The translations under genes and the position numbers were made by a program. The notes below the pieces were generated by a model that worked only from the letters and a program-made list of their open reading frames with translations, was not told the origin of the DNA and did no database searches. Below, one piece after another: positions 1 through 11,379 of a stretch of 64,000 nucleotides of DNA. This DNA is from Chondrus crispus (taxonomy: Eukaryota; Rhodophyta; Florideophyceae; Gigartinales; Gigartinaceae): the NCBI RefSeq assembly GCF_000350225.1, contig NW_005178533.1:169601-233600 (forward strand), read 5' to 3'. Positions within the stretch are counted from its first letter, which is position 1. The number at the start of each line of letters is the position of its first letter.

Positions 1-354
1 CGACGTCATAAGGCAAATGAAGCCGTCGACAACCTTCGGGGCGACCTTATCGGTGAGGTCGTTCCGCCGGGGCCTTCGATTTCGGTGCTGGCCCCGCTTG
101 CGTTTCCTTCTCCCCCCTCCTTGGGGCGTCGGCGGATCAGTGACGCCCCTCGGATTACTCGAATCCCTACGACACGGACCTTTCTCCAGCGACCTTGGGC
201 TCGCGGGAGTCTGGGGGTCGACCGAATATTTTCGGTCGTCGTTGCCCCCGTCGCCTTCGTTACGCCTCACCGGGACGTCGGCTGTCCCGGTGTCTTGTGC
301 TCCTAACGTCGGGCCTTCGGAGGCCTCGACGTGCGATCGCTCCTGTATCGGCAT
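1..354 (-). CDS. pol: E1 protease-pol ORF, N-terminal 118 codons, cut by window edge
   Basis: An ATG at 354 opens a frame that runs without a stop to base 1. It matches the start of the E2 pro ORF (32925 onward), including a basic Lys/Arg-rich stretch and the following segment LTDKVAPKVVDG. The first part is poorly conserved and probably a linker; the aspartic protease motif itself would lie left of the window. Pro-pol is thus a separate ORF after gag, separated by about 140 nt, in both E1 and E2. Confidence 0.7.
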   Translation of the reverse strand, partial: MPIQERSHVEASEGPTLGAQDTGTADVPVRRNEGDGGNDDRKYSVDPQTPASPRSLEKGPCRRDSSNPRGVTDPPTPQGGGRRKRKRGQHRNRRPRRNDLTDKVAPKVVDGFICLMTS

Positions 355-494
355 TACAGGAGCTCCCCTGTTCGCCTCCGGTAGCTGGGGATGTATTATC
401 GGACAATACCCCCCGTGTCCTTGGCGAGCACGCGGGGTCGGGTCTAGTTCGTGGGGAAGAGACGGCTCACGCGACCGCGTGTACGTGACCGTCT

Positions 495-3065
495 TTACCC
501 TTTTTTCGAACTACCTGTGCTATCGGAGCTAACCTCCTGGCTATCGACGGCCAGGTCTTCTTCGGGTAGCCGTCCGCGTGGGTAGGGACGATCCCCCCAC
601 TGCGGCTCAGCGGCCCTGGCGAAGTATTCCGGTACTTCCGGGCCTTGACCTGCGGCGTCCGGTCGTTGCAGGATATAGGGGACGAAGCGAGTCGGCTCGC
701 CTTCGTGACCCTCCGTGGGTGGAGGGTAGGTATCCTCTACCCAGTCTTGCAGGTACATTGTCGCATTTTGTACCTGTTGGGGTAACCGAGAACGGTCTCG
801 GTCCCCTCTCTGCTCTTGGCGCGGGTATCTTGTGTCCGCCTGGTGGTAGGCGGGTCGATCCCGACGATCGACTTCGTTACGACGGTACCCGCCTCCACGG
901 GGGACGAAGCGTGCGCCCCCACCCGATCGGTTCGGGAAGCCTTGACGCGGGGGACGGCCCTCGCCCGCCGCTTGCCGGAGGAGATTACGCGCACCGGGGC
1001 GCGTCTTTATCTGGTAGCGGTAGTTCCTGTACACCGTGAACATTCGTTGTTCCGGCGACAGGAACGGGCACGCGTACATGGCATGCCCGTTCGTACGGCA
1101 TAGCCAGCACACGTACGCGCAGCCGTCCGTTGAGGCGAAGGTCGCCGCGTGCCGCGCCTCCTCATCGGTGAGGAGGGGCACGCGAGGCGCTTCGCCTCCT
1201 GCATCTCGGCTCGATATGTCGAGCTCTGCGACCCGGGGGTCCGTACCCCTTGCCACTCTTGGAGTGGCCGCGAAGGCGGTCGCGTAACTCGATGTCGTTC
1301 CGGTCGACATCGGTGAGGGGGTTTGTGCCCCCACGGGCCCTGCTCCTTGGGTAATGAGGACAGGGTCGGCCTGCAACTCATTCTACCCTATATGGAGGGT
1401 CGAGGCGGGCGAACTTGTCGCGGCGGACTTCGTAGTCCTGCCAGCCTTGCCTGCCGGTTTCGAATCCGGCAGAGGTAAACCGCGCCGAGTGCGGTACGTT
1501 GTACCTTCCCCCGTTTCGATACGGCGGATGGTCGGAAGATCGGTCTTCTGACTGCGTGGCAGCCTTTGCACAGTTTCGGATACTGCGGCACGGGTTGCCG
1601 GTGCAAGTCTCCGCACGAAGTAGTGCGCGAGGGAATGTTCGGAGAAGACTGCCGTGCATCGGAACGCGGCAGTCTCGAGTCGGTCAGCAAACGTGCTTTC
1701 CGTCTCATGCGATTGCTGTCGCGCCGTAGCGACAGCGTCGTACGCTTCACCCAACACGTCGTCCGTGAGGTAGCGTTTTAAGAATTGGTTCACGAGCCCC
1801 GGCCAGCTCACGTCGTCGTGGAGCTGGTCGGCGCGGAGGCCACGCATCGTATAACTCGTATACAGGCGCTCCGCGTTGCGCTCGAGGAAGTGCGCGAGGA
1901 CTCGTACCGCAACACCTTCGGTCAGGTGTTGCGAGTTGAAGGTGATTCGGATATCCTTCAAAAACGGCAGCAGCTGGATCGGGTCGGTACCATCGAAGCT
2001 GCGCATCGTGGGACGGATCCCACGACAGCGTTGGACGTACTTCGCGATCCGTCCCGCGTCACCCGAGGTAACGAGCCTCGAGGTGTTATCCAAGCGGTAC
2101 ATACGATAGTCAGCAACGGCGCTGAACTCTTGGATCATCGTATGTACCGGCTCGAGCCCGGGTTCAGCGGAACCCAGCGTGCCGAAGGAGGTAACCGGTA
2201 GCGTACGGACGTCTACCGGACCTGGATGCTCGGCGTAACTCGCCGGCGGGTAGCCGCCCCAGCGGGGATCGACGGAGAACAGCGGTTCTCCGGATCTGCG
2301 GGCGGCTCCTCCACGGTCCTGTTCGTCCGCGTACGATACGCGGTCCACTTGCCGCTTACTTCCGGCGATAGGCGGCAAGGCTTGGGTCTCAGACGCGAAG
2401 TTTGCGTCTATCGGAGGACGGCTTTCTTCTGCAGTCCGACTGGTAGTGGCACCAGTTGGACGCCAACCTTCGGGGGCCGCGGCGCTCGGAGGTACGGTAC
2501 CACCGAACCCTCTCGAGGGGGCACCGGGTAGCCTTTCGGCCATGGTACGGTCCATGTCACGAGCACGCCGACGAGTGGCGTCGAGCTCAGCGCAGAGGTG
2601 CGCGAACGCACCCAATTGCTCTGCGGACGGAGAGGTTCGGTCCTCGGGTCGTCTCACCGAGGTCGGCCTCTCAGGGCGACCTTGCCCGGACGGTCCGGGC
2701 GAGGCGAAACGGGAGTCTTCGACGAGTACGATCCGCGAGTGTAACTCGTCGATCATTGCTCGGAGATTCTCTAAGGACTGCGTCACTCTATCGAACCTCC
2801 CTTCACGCAGGGAGCGGAGTTCGGCCATACATTGAGTGTATACATGGTCCGATACATCGATCCGAAGGGAAGTACGGACTTCCTCGATGTATTCGGCTAT
2901 GCGTTCGAACATCGCCGCCGCTCTTTCCTCGGAGGATCTGAGCGACGGTTCGCGGTCACGAGGACCTGCGTCGCCGTCGCCCGACGGGGCGGATGGGGAC
3001 TGCACAGCGGCCGGACTCAGATCCGCCGCCTCGGAGCGGATCGAGGGCTCAAACTCTTGGCTCAT
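495..3065 (-). pseudogene. gag: E1 gag, one in-frame UAG
   Basis: Structural polyprotein of E1. From the ATG at 3065 the frame is open to a UAG at 1385-1383 and continues in the same frame to 495, about 856 codons in all. E2 has GAG (Glu) at the matching position, so this is a nonsense mutation in one continuous gag and not two genes. The N-terminal part is acidic and Arg-rich with probable coiled coil. The central part matches E2 gag closely. A zinc knuckle C-x2-C-x4-H-x4-C (CWLCRTNGHAMYAC) lies near 1100-1060, followed by an Arg/Gly-rich tail. Confidence 0.85.
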
Positions 3066-3126
3066 CTCGACGCGATCGGTTCGCGGAGGGAAGCGGAAGT
3101 CTTCTCGGAGATCGGAATCCAGGGTC

Positions 3127-3144
3127 TTCTAGGTCGGGAGACCA
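3127..3144 (-). other. Primer-binding site of E1
   Basis: One base inside the 5' LTR the minus strand reads TGGTCTCCCGACCTAGAA. The TGG start fits pairing with the CCA end of a tRNA. Exactly the same 18-mer follows the LTR of the unrelated E3 (18284-18267), and E2 has it with two changes. The tRNA was not identified. Confidence 0.7.
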
Positions 3145-3145
3145 C

Positions 3146-3815
3146 TGTAGCATAAACACCCCCAGCGATAGGGGTGTATGCACAGTTCGACCGAGACCCC
3201 GTCCGATCGGGAAGACGGGGGTGAAGCAGGACACCAGCTAACGGCACCGGGCAGCGGGCCCGGGTAGCGTGGTAGAGCGGGAACGGGGAGGACGCCGGTA
3301 CGCGCGAGCGGTTCGACGCCTCGACGCCCCGGCGCGGTACTGGGTAACGATCCAGTACCGACGGGCGGAGGCGGAGCCGACTCGTGGGCGTACCACGCGC
3401 GTCCTCAACCCGCGCTCGGTGCCGCTCTAAGGTATTTAGCGAGCGCTACCTTAGAATAAGCGGGAAGTCGGACCTTGACGGTCGGTGGGTGACAAGTCCG
3501 TGCTTGTCCTCCTCCACCGCCGCCGGTCCGCTCCATATTTAATGTACATAATATCCTATCATAATAGTACAGTACCGATGTACTGTAGCGACGTACTGTA
3601 GCGGTCGGTCGACACTGTAATACTGTCAGCCATGGGGGCTGACAGTACACGTGTGTGTGCGCGCTCTTCGGTCCCGCGCGTACACGTGTAAACGTGCGCC
3701 ACCTGTACTCGGGGTTACACGTGGTGGTACTGTAGAGCATCGAGCTCTACAGTAACCGATCCGATTCTGAGTTGATCTAATCTAAAATAAAGCCCCAGGG
3801 GGGGGTTATACTACA
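3146..3815 (-). repeat. 5' LTR of E1
   Basis: A 670-bp LTR, bounded on the minus strand by TGTAGTATAACC and TTTATGCTACA, the same ends as the E2 LTRs. Its first half holds several short inverted repeats built on CTGTAG/CTACAG and CTGTCAG/CTGACAG. A TATTAAATATG-like AT-rich stretch near 3540 (read on the minus strand as ACATTAAATATGG) could be the core promoter. Only this one LTR of E1 is in the window, so its age cannot be estimated. Confidence 0.88.
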
Positions 3816-4555
3816 ACTATTATCCTCTGTAACTGCAATTTCCCTTCCATTTAGCACCAGATCGACAACTGATTGCTTTCCAAAATCATCATATAGGTGA
3901 AATGTGCGTGGAATTGGCGTAGCTGAAATAAAGAGCGCATCAATACCGCGGTATCGGGCCCGAGTCTTCTCCTTTCGATTAACTCCCAATCTATGTTCCT
4001 CTTCAACGATCAGCAAGCCCAGGTCTGGAAAATACATTTGTCGTTGAGTAACATCTCAGTGCCTATGGCGACGCGCACCTCTCCAGAGCATAATCTATCT
4101 CTGTTCTCAATGTTTATCTTCCGTGAAGTAAATCTGGTCATGCGGGCCATTGCGACTTTGAGGGAGGCCCCTTCAAATCTGCTTCGAAAAGTATCGTAGT
4201 GTTGCTGCGCCAGAATTGTAGTGGGGGCAAGGATTGCGACATGCTTCCCAGCTGCCCAGACCCGGAGCCTCGCTCGAACTGCAACTTCGGCTTTTCCAAA
4301 CCCCACATCACTGCAAAGCAATCGGTCCATTGGGCGTCGATTCTTACTCATGTCTCTCATGAGCTGTTTTTTGTGACCTCCTGGTCCTCGGCGACGACAT
4401 CGGCTAGGTTCTTGCTGGTGAGCGTGACAACATCCGACTCGTCGGCGGCGACGAGAGATGCGACGAGAGAACCGGTCAAATAGGGAAGAATGTTTCGAGG
4501 GCACGTTTAGTGATCCGTTGATCGCCGAAGAGACGACTGGGTACGAATTTCCCAA
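3816..4555 (-). pseudogene. TRCF (Mfd)-like helicase / HECT chimera fragment, left copy
   Basis: Two overlapping minus-strand frames encode the helicase core of transcription-repair coupling factor: MDRLLCSDVGFGK (Walker A region, with GKA where GKT is expected), PTTILAQQHYDTF, IGTEMLL, LGLLIVEEEHRLG (motif II, EEEH for DEEH) and ATPIPRT (motif III). A 1-nt frameshift near 4030 separates the frames, at the same place as in the right copy. Directly after motif III the sequence changes to the start of a HECT domain (YDDFG...VVDL) and is cut at 3815 by E1. With motif defects and a shift this cannot make an active helicase. Confidence 0.75.
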
Positions 4556-4632
4556 TCCCTACGCCCAAAAACCTTTCTCCGTATATTTGTTTATTTTTTT
4601 TGAGCGCATGCGGTGCCGTGTAATGATCAAAC
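3816..4632 (-). repeat. Left long inverted arm (truncated by E1)
   Basis: Nearly identical, in inverse orientation, to 23238-24055. The match starts at the inner edge near 4632/23238 and ends exactly at the E1 LTR, so the arm was longer. The two arms point outward at opposite ends of the element, as terminal inverted repeats would. Confidence 0.6.
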
Positions 4633-4688
4633 AAACAGCCGCACACAGCATTACATGCATCAATATCTGGTAAATACCCGCAGGGTGT

Positions 4689-6920
4689 TCAACATTCTCC
4701 AAAAGGGTCTAGTGCTTCCCTAGTAAGGCGCTGGACAACATCGGGGATCTTACCAGTCGTGTTCAACTCTGGAAAGTAAACAAGAACTGCCGCGGACGGT
4801 ATATCACTCTGTGATTGATCGTTTTGTTTCATGGGGGCGTAATTGCCAGTGTAGCACAAGCTCTCTCCTCTCTGTCCCCGTACAAGTTCGAACCACCGAA
4901 CAGTCAAAATAACGTTGACACTATTTGCATTCTCAACATGTTCAACTCTTCCCAACCAGAATGGTGTCACTTCGTTCACGTTTGAGCCGCAGTTTATAGT
5001 TACCATGCTGCCCCTCTCATATGTGCACGTGTCCTCCACAGCCAATTTGCTTTCCGAATCATCATGCGAAGCCTCAAGGTCGCGGCAATAATCGCAAAAA
5101 GAAGCAAATTGCCGGAATTCCCACTCTGGCAGGGCGAAGTCCTTGCTTTCAATCGCGTCTATTTCGGAAAGAAGTGATAACACATTCTGTCTCCATCCAA
5201 TTCTGTTCTCTGTCACATTTACGCGCTTGCGGTACGCGCTGATGTCCGCTTGGGAGGGCTTGTTAGTTTTTATGGGCTCTGCTTTTGTCATATCAGGAAC
5301 GAAATGGAGGAGAGAACCAATGAATCCTTCGATTCTATCAAGTTTCTGAAGTGCTTCCCTCTTTTCCACCATTTGTACCCGACCAGGCAGGTAACATGAG
5401 CACCACCTCCTTCGAGCTCATGAGAATCATCCCGCTCGAAGACAAACTTTCTGAACGCGAGCATGTTGTTGATTCTCGATGCAACTGCACTTTGTTTATA
5501 ACAGGCACCTGAGAAATTGTTCATCCCAGAGATGCGGCTAGCCTGTATGTTGTTTTGTACTGACGCGGAGTTTCCCCCTTGACTTTCAACAATGTGCCCG
5601 TGAAGTTCCGAAACACAGGCTGTATTCCTATCCCGCATGAAGACAGAAGTTCGGCTGAATCGGCGGTCAATGTCCTCATGTGTGAGCCCAAACGGTAGAA
5701 AGTTAACAACAATGCGGTTGAAGAGCCCTTTATGCACCATGTAATCACAAAATGCAAAAAAGAAGCGATTCTTGTTGTTTTTTGATGTATTATCCAGCTG
5801 AACATTCAGCTCTTTAGGAAAACAACTCATACCTTGAGCTCTTTTCGCATCTCGCAACAGAAAAAGGGAGCGACATAGCGCATCAATTGTCTGATTTGCA
5901 CCTGAGGGGATGTTGTCGGCTGACGTGAAAAAACAAACGAAAGGCTGTCCAGAAAGTGCCCCGTGATAGCAAACACCAGTGACCTTCTGCTTGAGAACCT
6001 TACCGGTATCTCTTTTTGTCGTCGTGTAAAAACGCGGTAGTCCAAACTTCGCCTGGTCCGCCCCGTCAATAATTGCGGAAAGAATTTCCCGGGGCCTGTC
6101 AATTGCTTTTGACTAAATGAGTCGATATTCAGCTCGCTCAGAGTGGATTGGCTGCAGATGTGCGCGGAATCCTTTCTTAAGTTTTTGTCTAGATTTTTCA
6201 TATCCTGTTTTCCTAGAAATTAATAGCAAACCCTCCTTAAAGCTTGTGCACGTGTCACAAACGGAAAATCCGTGTCTTCGTCTACACTTGATATGTGAGG
6301 CATACCGCTTCCAAGTTTCGTAAAAGTGAGAAGAAGAGCACGCTCGACGGCCATACATCCCTTCATTTTCTCGAAACAGAATGTAAACGAGGTATTTATT
6401 TCCATGTGGGAGGTGCCGCTCGATGCAGTGCGGCATTTCATCTCCGAGATCGTCTGCCAAGGCTCGCAGGAATGAAATCGCCGAGGATTTTTTAGTTGAG
6501 CTCCCATCTGATCCCCCCATTCCCCCGGGAAGGTGGGAAGCGTTCGCTGAAGGTAGCTCCAGGACATTGGCAATCATGGTCCTTGACACTTCTAGAGTGT
6601 CAATCACCATTCTCCAACAAACCTGCCATCCATCACAGTAGAAGTATCGCCGTGAGCACTGTGGGTCCGGAACGATTAGATCGGCGAAGCGTGCCTTTCT
6701 TTCATCACGAGAAATTGACAGGAAATTCTCTCGCATTGCCCTACACTTTTCTGTACCGACTTCGAAGACGCAAAGACGCTTGCAACAGCGTTTTGGCCAT
6801 CCAGTTGTTGATATTTTTGTTGGATTGGCGTCGTCTGTTCTGTAATCGCGACTTCAATGTTTTGCAATCGAGCTCGATTGGGACTTTTGATAGGGGAGGA
6901 GTATCGTCTAACGTTGTCAT
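4689..6920 (-). pseudogene. DUF7869-type transposase-like gene
   Basis: Starts at the ATG at 6920 (the right copy has the matching ATG at 19689). Four successive frames follow each other, so several frameshifts break it. Recognisable parts in order: an N-terminal Cys/Arg-rich region (about 6740-6560); a W-x(n)-C-x2-C segment with FSVCDTCTSFK (about 6320-6240) followed by H/SER-Y spacing; then QLDNTSKNNKNRFFF and LPFGLTHEDIDRRFS (about 5790-5650), the hallmark of DUF7869 proteins, which recur in mobile DNA of many eukaryotes. The D/N and HEDID residues suggest an RNase H-like fold, which is inference. The left copy has one extra G near 6806 relative to the right copy. It is transcribed away from the partner gene at 7609. 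Confidence 0.65.
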
Positions 6921-7028
6921 GATATCGCTCTATGTGCCTGTCTCTCGGGTTCAACGCTTCAAGTAGTCATGACGGACCTGCAAGTATGGACTTTGGGCAA
7001 GCACGCGGTGTGGGATCAAGAAGGCGCA

Positions 7029-7071
7029 GCCGAATACCAGTACAGGATATTATCCTGTACTGGTATTCGGC
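7029..7071. repeat. Perfect 43-bp palindrome
   Basis: Arms of 21 nt around one central T, starting GCCGAATACCAGTACAGG. It lies in the spacer between the two divergent genes. The same palindrome, slightly shortened, is in the duplicate at 19851-19885, where a second palindrome has been added next to it. Confidence 0.9.
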
Positions 7072-7608
7072 TGGAAGCAAAAATTCAGCAGCCCAGCTCA
7101 CTGTGTTTTGTTTTCGAAAGAGTAGACGTCAGGGATCTATATCATATTCCTCTGCTGTTGTGTTTCATTTTTTTCTGGACGTTACACATCGAAGAATTTA
7201 TCAAAGTCCTTTTCTACGCCTGTCACATGCCTTGAAAGTGACAAATGTTTTCCTTTACGAAGCAAATATTGCGATTCTTACGGAAATGTTTCGTCAAAAG
7301 ACGGGAAATCATGGTAGAGCGGAAAGGAATTTGTTCAGGACGATAACTGATATCTATATCAACTGCCCCCCAACCCTTTCCGAAACTCTCACATTCGATC
7401 CACTTGTTCAAATGTTTGAACTCAACTGTTCAAATCTTCGGAATGAGCCGTGTTTATTCTCTCATTCGCTTACGATGGTTTTTATGCTTACTAAAAACAA
7501 CAGTCGCAACAATTTCCAGAAGCTTTTGCTTAAGTCAGAAGACTCGCGGGATTGCCTTTTAAGATAATCAAATCCTGCAACTAAAGCGAGGCAGAAAGTC
7601 CTGCAGTC

Positions 7609-8037
7609 ATGAAGGTTTCAGGAAGTGAGGTTACGAGTGATACTGTGACTGAATACGTCGATCGGCGTAAAATTGTCAATCTCTGGTATTCCAGGCCAAT
7701 TCGTTCTCGAGATGAAGATATTGTCAGAGAGGGTTTTCTACAAAATGGATACATCAGCACTTATCACATATCATGTCGAGTGGCTACTGTTCCTGAAATA
7801 CAGCTACTGTTTGAGAGAGAGCCACATTCTACACGCCTGAAAAGGCATCAGAAGTGGCACGAGCAGTGATAAGAGAAGAGACAGATGGACTCGCTAGAGG
7901 GTATCGCTTTTGTTATGATGGTCAAATCTGCAAAAGAGTAGCGATACAGCTAATGGAGGACAGAGTTTTGATAAAAGATTTCGAGCTGAAAGGTGAAGTG
8001 GTAATGTCGATGCCAGATCAAGATGAGATTGCGTATG
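7609..8037 (+). pseudogene. Partner gene of DUF7869 element, left copy, 5' part only
   Basis: ATG at 7609; about 80 codons open, then a 1-nt shift near 7835 into the frame that continues to 8037, where the E3 LTR cuts it. The right copy at 20429-22805 has the same shift, so it is older than the duplication. The left copy is better at the start: near 7670 it keeps a T that the right copy has lost. The N-terminal segment RPIRSRDEDIVREGF faintly recalls ParB-type domains, but no family is claimed. Confidence 0.5.
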
Positions 8038-8974
8038 TGTAGTGCAATGCGCCTGTTAGGCAGAGACCAAGGTCCGACGGTACAACACAAACAACAGCAA
8101 CAAAAACAACAACTGCCAACGGCACAGCGCTACGGAGTGTTCGAAGCTCCTTGTCCTCTTTAAGCGGGTTTGCGGCCCCCAGTAGCTCGGATCCCTGATA
8201 GGGGGGGGCAAAGAGAAGGGCCCAGCCCGGAATCGGTAAATGGAGGTAGAGACTTGTAAAGGCGACTGCTCGACGAGTTCGGAGGGATGTTTAGGTAAAC
8301 CTGGTCCGATGGGTCGTAAATCCAATGCTCGAAGAGCGCCTTGTACACCCTATACCCTTGATAAGGTCTTCGACGAGGACGTCGCAACGTAGCCCGTCGG
8401 GAAAGAAGAAAACGTAGCAGCGCTACACCGTCGTACTGCCCGATGGCAAAGTACCAACAACGGATCGGTCGCAACCAGATTCCGATGGAACCAACACTGA
8501 GAAAAGCACCACTGGTGCACCAACACAAAAGCCCGATGGCAAATGACGTCACGTTGCGGATCGCAATCCTACAAGGTGGGACCAACTCAAGATTAAGGGA
8601 AATTAGGATAGGGAAATAAAGGAAAATTGATAAGGAAAAAGGGGACCCCCGAGCGCAAAGGATAAAGTAATCTGTAGTTAAAGAGAATGTCTTGTGAAAG
8701 ACGGACTTCAACCAAGGCGATATCAGACTCTGGCAACTCGGGTTAGTTTATTGACTTGTTCGGTCCAAGGGCTAAGTTATATAGAGCCCCGCCGGGGCGA
8801 GTACAGTAGCTCCCGGCTCTAGATTCTAGATCTAATTAGTAAATAAATTAAATAATTAAAATAATCGTGCGCTTCGTCGCACACGTGTGTCCCCCAAACC
8901 CGGACTACAGTATCCAATTTTTTTCCTTTTTCACTTCCTTCCATCCCCCTACCCGAGACGTGTATTGCACTACA
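8038..8974 (-). repeat. 3' LTR of E3
   Basis: 937 bp with 10-bp inverted ends TGTAGTGCAA/TTGCACTACA. Bases 8038 to about 8745 are nearly identical to the other LTR; the rest (U3) is only weakly similar. Minus-strand TATATAA at 8783-8777 is a likely TATA box. Confidence 0.9.
8777..8783 (-). promoter_or_regulatory. Putative TATA box in E3 3' LTR
   Basis: TATATAA on the minus strand, in a context shared in outline with the other LTR, which has TATATA at 19034-19029. The position within the LTR fits a U3 core promoter. Confidence 0.45.
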
Positions 8975-9084
8975 TATCCACCTTCTGAGCGCTCTCGCGC
9001 AGCGGCTTCACTCTCTTGCTTCCCAACTTCTTCCTTTTTCTTCCGACCATCGGTCGCCGCTCGCGAGAGAGTAAGACGATCTCC

Positions 9085-10473
9085 ATGTTTCCTTCATCGG
9101 ATCCCACTGTCGGACATACCGCCCGCGGTCGCCGCGGTGTGGGCTTCTCACACACGCCTTCCATTCCTAGCGACCTTCCTTCTATACCCCGACTTCCCCC
9201 GAACACCAACGTTCCTGAACCGGTCTTTCATCCCGATCTCCATCCTTCATCAGCCCCTTGTCGATACCCCTCACTAGCCGAGCTCCAAGGTAAATCCATG
9301 CGCGACTATCCCTTACTGTACGCGGCCACTCCTTGGTTTTCCGCCATCGACGTGCGCGACGTCACTAACATCGGGCGCGACTTTGCCGACGGTGCGGGGA
9401 TGTTACCGGGTCACCTTCCCCTTCAAGCCATTTCCTCCTACGATTGGCGTGCCCGTGTCGCCATTCCCCCTTCTATCCTGCGTCGTTCCTCCCCTCGTGG
9501 CCGACAGGGCCTATCCCTGCGGTTCATGGAAGCCGTCCTCGACCGCCTCGACCTATCCCTATCCGATGCCCTCATCCCTCCGTCCTTCGGATGTGGCACG
9601 TGGAAGTTTCGCACGGAGGGGGAGCGTGATTACCTTGACAACCTCCTCAGCTGGACACGGGGTAACCCCGTGGTCGAGGCCGACCGCCTGTGGCATAACC
9701 AACTGACGGTGACTAACGATGCCCTGTCATACACGCGCGCAATCCTCCCCCTCAATTTCCGATATACGAAACGCGGTAACATCCCCTTCTTCCAGCATAC
9801 GGTCCGATTCGAGCGTGAGATGAGATCGGACACGGGATATTTCCTAGCTTACCAAATGGTTGAGGCGAGGGAAATTGCTCGGTCACACTATCCCAACCGG
9901 TACCAGCAACTCCCCTAGTGGTGGGGACAATTTGAGGTCTGCCAAGGGTTTTGTGCAGAGCTCGGTCCCATCCTTACCTACTTTGGAAGCCATCTCACTG
10001 ATCCTCGTCACGGGTTGTGGGTTGTCTTTTTGACGGAGTGGTGCGTGAAGGTAGCCGCCACCTTGCTCTGGGAGGCGTACGATTGTTGGCGGCTTTGGTA
10101 TCTTCCTCCGAAGCTCGTCGAGCTCATGTGCCTTTTGGACTGTACTGTGCCCTTGGGCGGAGCAGACACCGACTTTGAACTGCACTCCTTACTCGAAAAG
10201 ATCAATCAGGTCGACTGGGATGTTGTCCCCCCTATCAACTCATCCCGATCCTTCGCGAGGCGACGCCCGTCCTTTTCTCCCGGACGAAGTCACAATGCGG
10301 CGGGTGAATTTGTCTGGTTCAACTCTTGGACATCCGCCTTGTGCTCTCCCTCCGAAGTTGTTACTGACGACTCGCCATACCGTCGGCATGTGCGTATGGG
10401 TTTCTTCGACACCAAAAAAAGAAAAAGTAAACAAAACAGAAACGAAAGCGGGGTTATCCTGATAAACGGATAA
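9085..10473 (+). pseudogene. Antisense ORF in the 3' region of E3
   Basis: Runs opposite to gag-pol, starting about 110 bp inside the 3' LTR. From the ATG at 9085 it is open to a UAG at 9916-9918, and the same frame then continues open to 10473, about 462 codons in all. The first part is Pro/Ser-rich, the middle has a regular globular pattern (SLRFMEAVLDRLDLSLSD), and the part after the stop is Trp/Leu-rich, then Arg/Lys-rich with KKRKSK near the end, a possible nuclear signal. No known domain was recognised. E2 has a longer antisense ORF in the same relative place. Antisense ORFs in extended 3' regions are known in some plant Ty3 elements, where their role is unsettled. Confidence 0.6.
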
Positions 10474-11379
10474 GTAGGTCGCGCGTGATTAAATGCGTTC
10501 GCGAGTGTGTCGATCACAACCGTCTGACCAACAGGGGCGTCCCATTTGGACGGCATCCCCTCTGGCGATTTCTCAATCTCAAGTAGGCATGGACATTGTC
10601 CCTGTTTGGGGATCCTCTCGTTTGTTAAACGCCCGTCTCACGGCTTGTCGAGCCTGATCAACACATTCGAAGCGAGTTGACAAGGCTGGCGTTCGCTCTG
10701 ATACCGCTCGCTCAATAGTTCGCTTTCGACACCCATTAAATCCTCAAATAAATTACGTTTCTCGCGCGTGTGTTCCAAATGTGTGTAGTGCCTCATCTCC
10801 TTCTGGCTCTATCTATGACGTAGGAACACCCGTCGTAGAGTCATGATCTCGTGCGTCTCTTTGCTCCTCCTCGGCCTTGCCCTGAATGGCGAGAATGCCT
10901 CAACGCGGGCGTCGGCCGTAACCTTGTCAAAGGCGGAATTGATCTCGAAGATTATCGCCTCTTCAATGTCCTCCTTGGACTCCTCATAGACTTCCTGACC
11001 GACCTCCGCGGTGCGGGGTCGTTTCCCTAACATCTCAAAAATAAAACGAAATAAAACAACACAAAAGCAATCACAAATAAAACAAAAACGAGACCGAACT
11101 GTTATGAAGGTAAGAGTGAAAAAGGGTGGATTATCCAGTCCATGTCCCCGGTCTTCCAGTGTCCTTGTCTCGCTTGGCACATCGTTACGCGACTTCCGAC
11201 CTGAGTATCTCATCGCGACGCTCATCCTACTCGTGCACGCGCTGCTTCTACTTGCGGGTTGGCTGTCTGAAGGCCCCTCACCTGGTTCGTTCCATCTCAT
11301 CATTCTCCTTTTCTCAACCCTCAGGTCGGCTCGCTATGCCCCGCGCGGATTACCGCACTGACACATTCCACCTTCAGAA
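10474..11379 (-). other. E3 3' region with probable chromodomain remnant
   Basis: No intact gene. On the minus strand just after the pol stop (about 11360-11300), one frame reads VIRAGHSEPT followed by a UGA where Trp would be expected, which resembles the second half of a chromodomain (compare IKWADYDQPTW in E2). The rest holds only frames broken by stops. Confidence 0.3.

Larger units (their letters stand above)
1..3815 (-). mobile_element. E1: partial Ty3-type LTR retrotransposon (5' LTR, gag, start of pro-pol)
   Basis: Read on the minus strand this is 5' LTR (3815-3146), primer-binding site, gag (3065-495) and the start of the protease ORF (354 to the window edge). Pol and the 3' LTR lie outside. 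The same protein order and clearly similar sequence recur in E2 at 29440-43427, so E1 and E2 belong to one family, although their LTRs have diverged visibly. The outer LTR edge has TG at its 5' end and the next five bases are ACTAT (3816-3820). The insertion interrupts a TRCF/HECT gene fragment: the sequence matches the other copy at 23238-24055 up to the LTR edge and then stops. Confidence 0.9.
3816..8037. mobile_element. DUF7869-type DNA transposon, left part
   Basis: Contains, left to right, one long inverted arm with a TRCF/HECT gene fragment (minus strand), a DUF7869-type transposase gene (minus) and the start of a divergent partner gene (plus). It is cut on the left by the E1 LTR and on the right by the E3 LTR. 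The right part of the same kind of element is at 19228-24620, with the arm in opposite orientation. Bases 6453-8037 and 19228-20855 are about 1.6-kb direct duplicates that share a frameshift. True element ends and target duplication are not visible. Confidence 0.6.

Noticed and set aside
495-1376. A separate second gene after E1 gag
   Set aside because: It is in the same frame as the upstream gag part, separated only by a UAG that is Glu in E2, and has no ATG of its own.
17-3155. Several long plus-strand frames opposite E1 gag
   Set aside because: They are GC-rich shadows of gag: Arg/Ser/Pro-rich, no domains, and broken in the matching part of E2.
3816-4555. Bacterial contamination suggested by a TRCF/Mfd helicase
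   Set aside because: The helicase is fused to a eukaryotic HECT domain and present in two inverted copies within a transposon, so it is a captured nuclear fragment.
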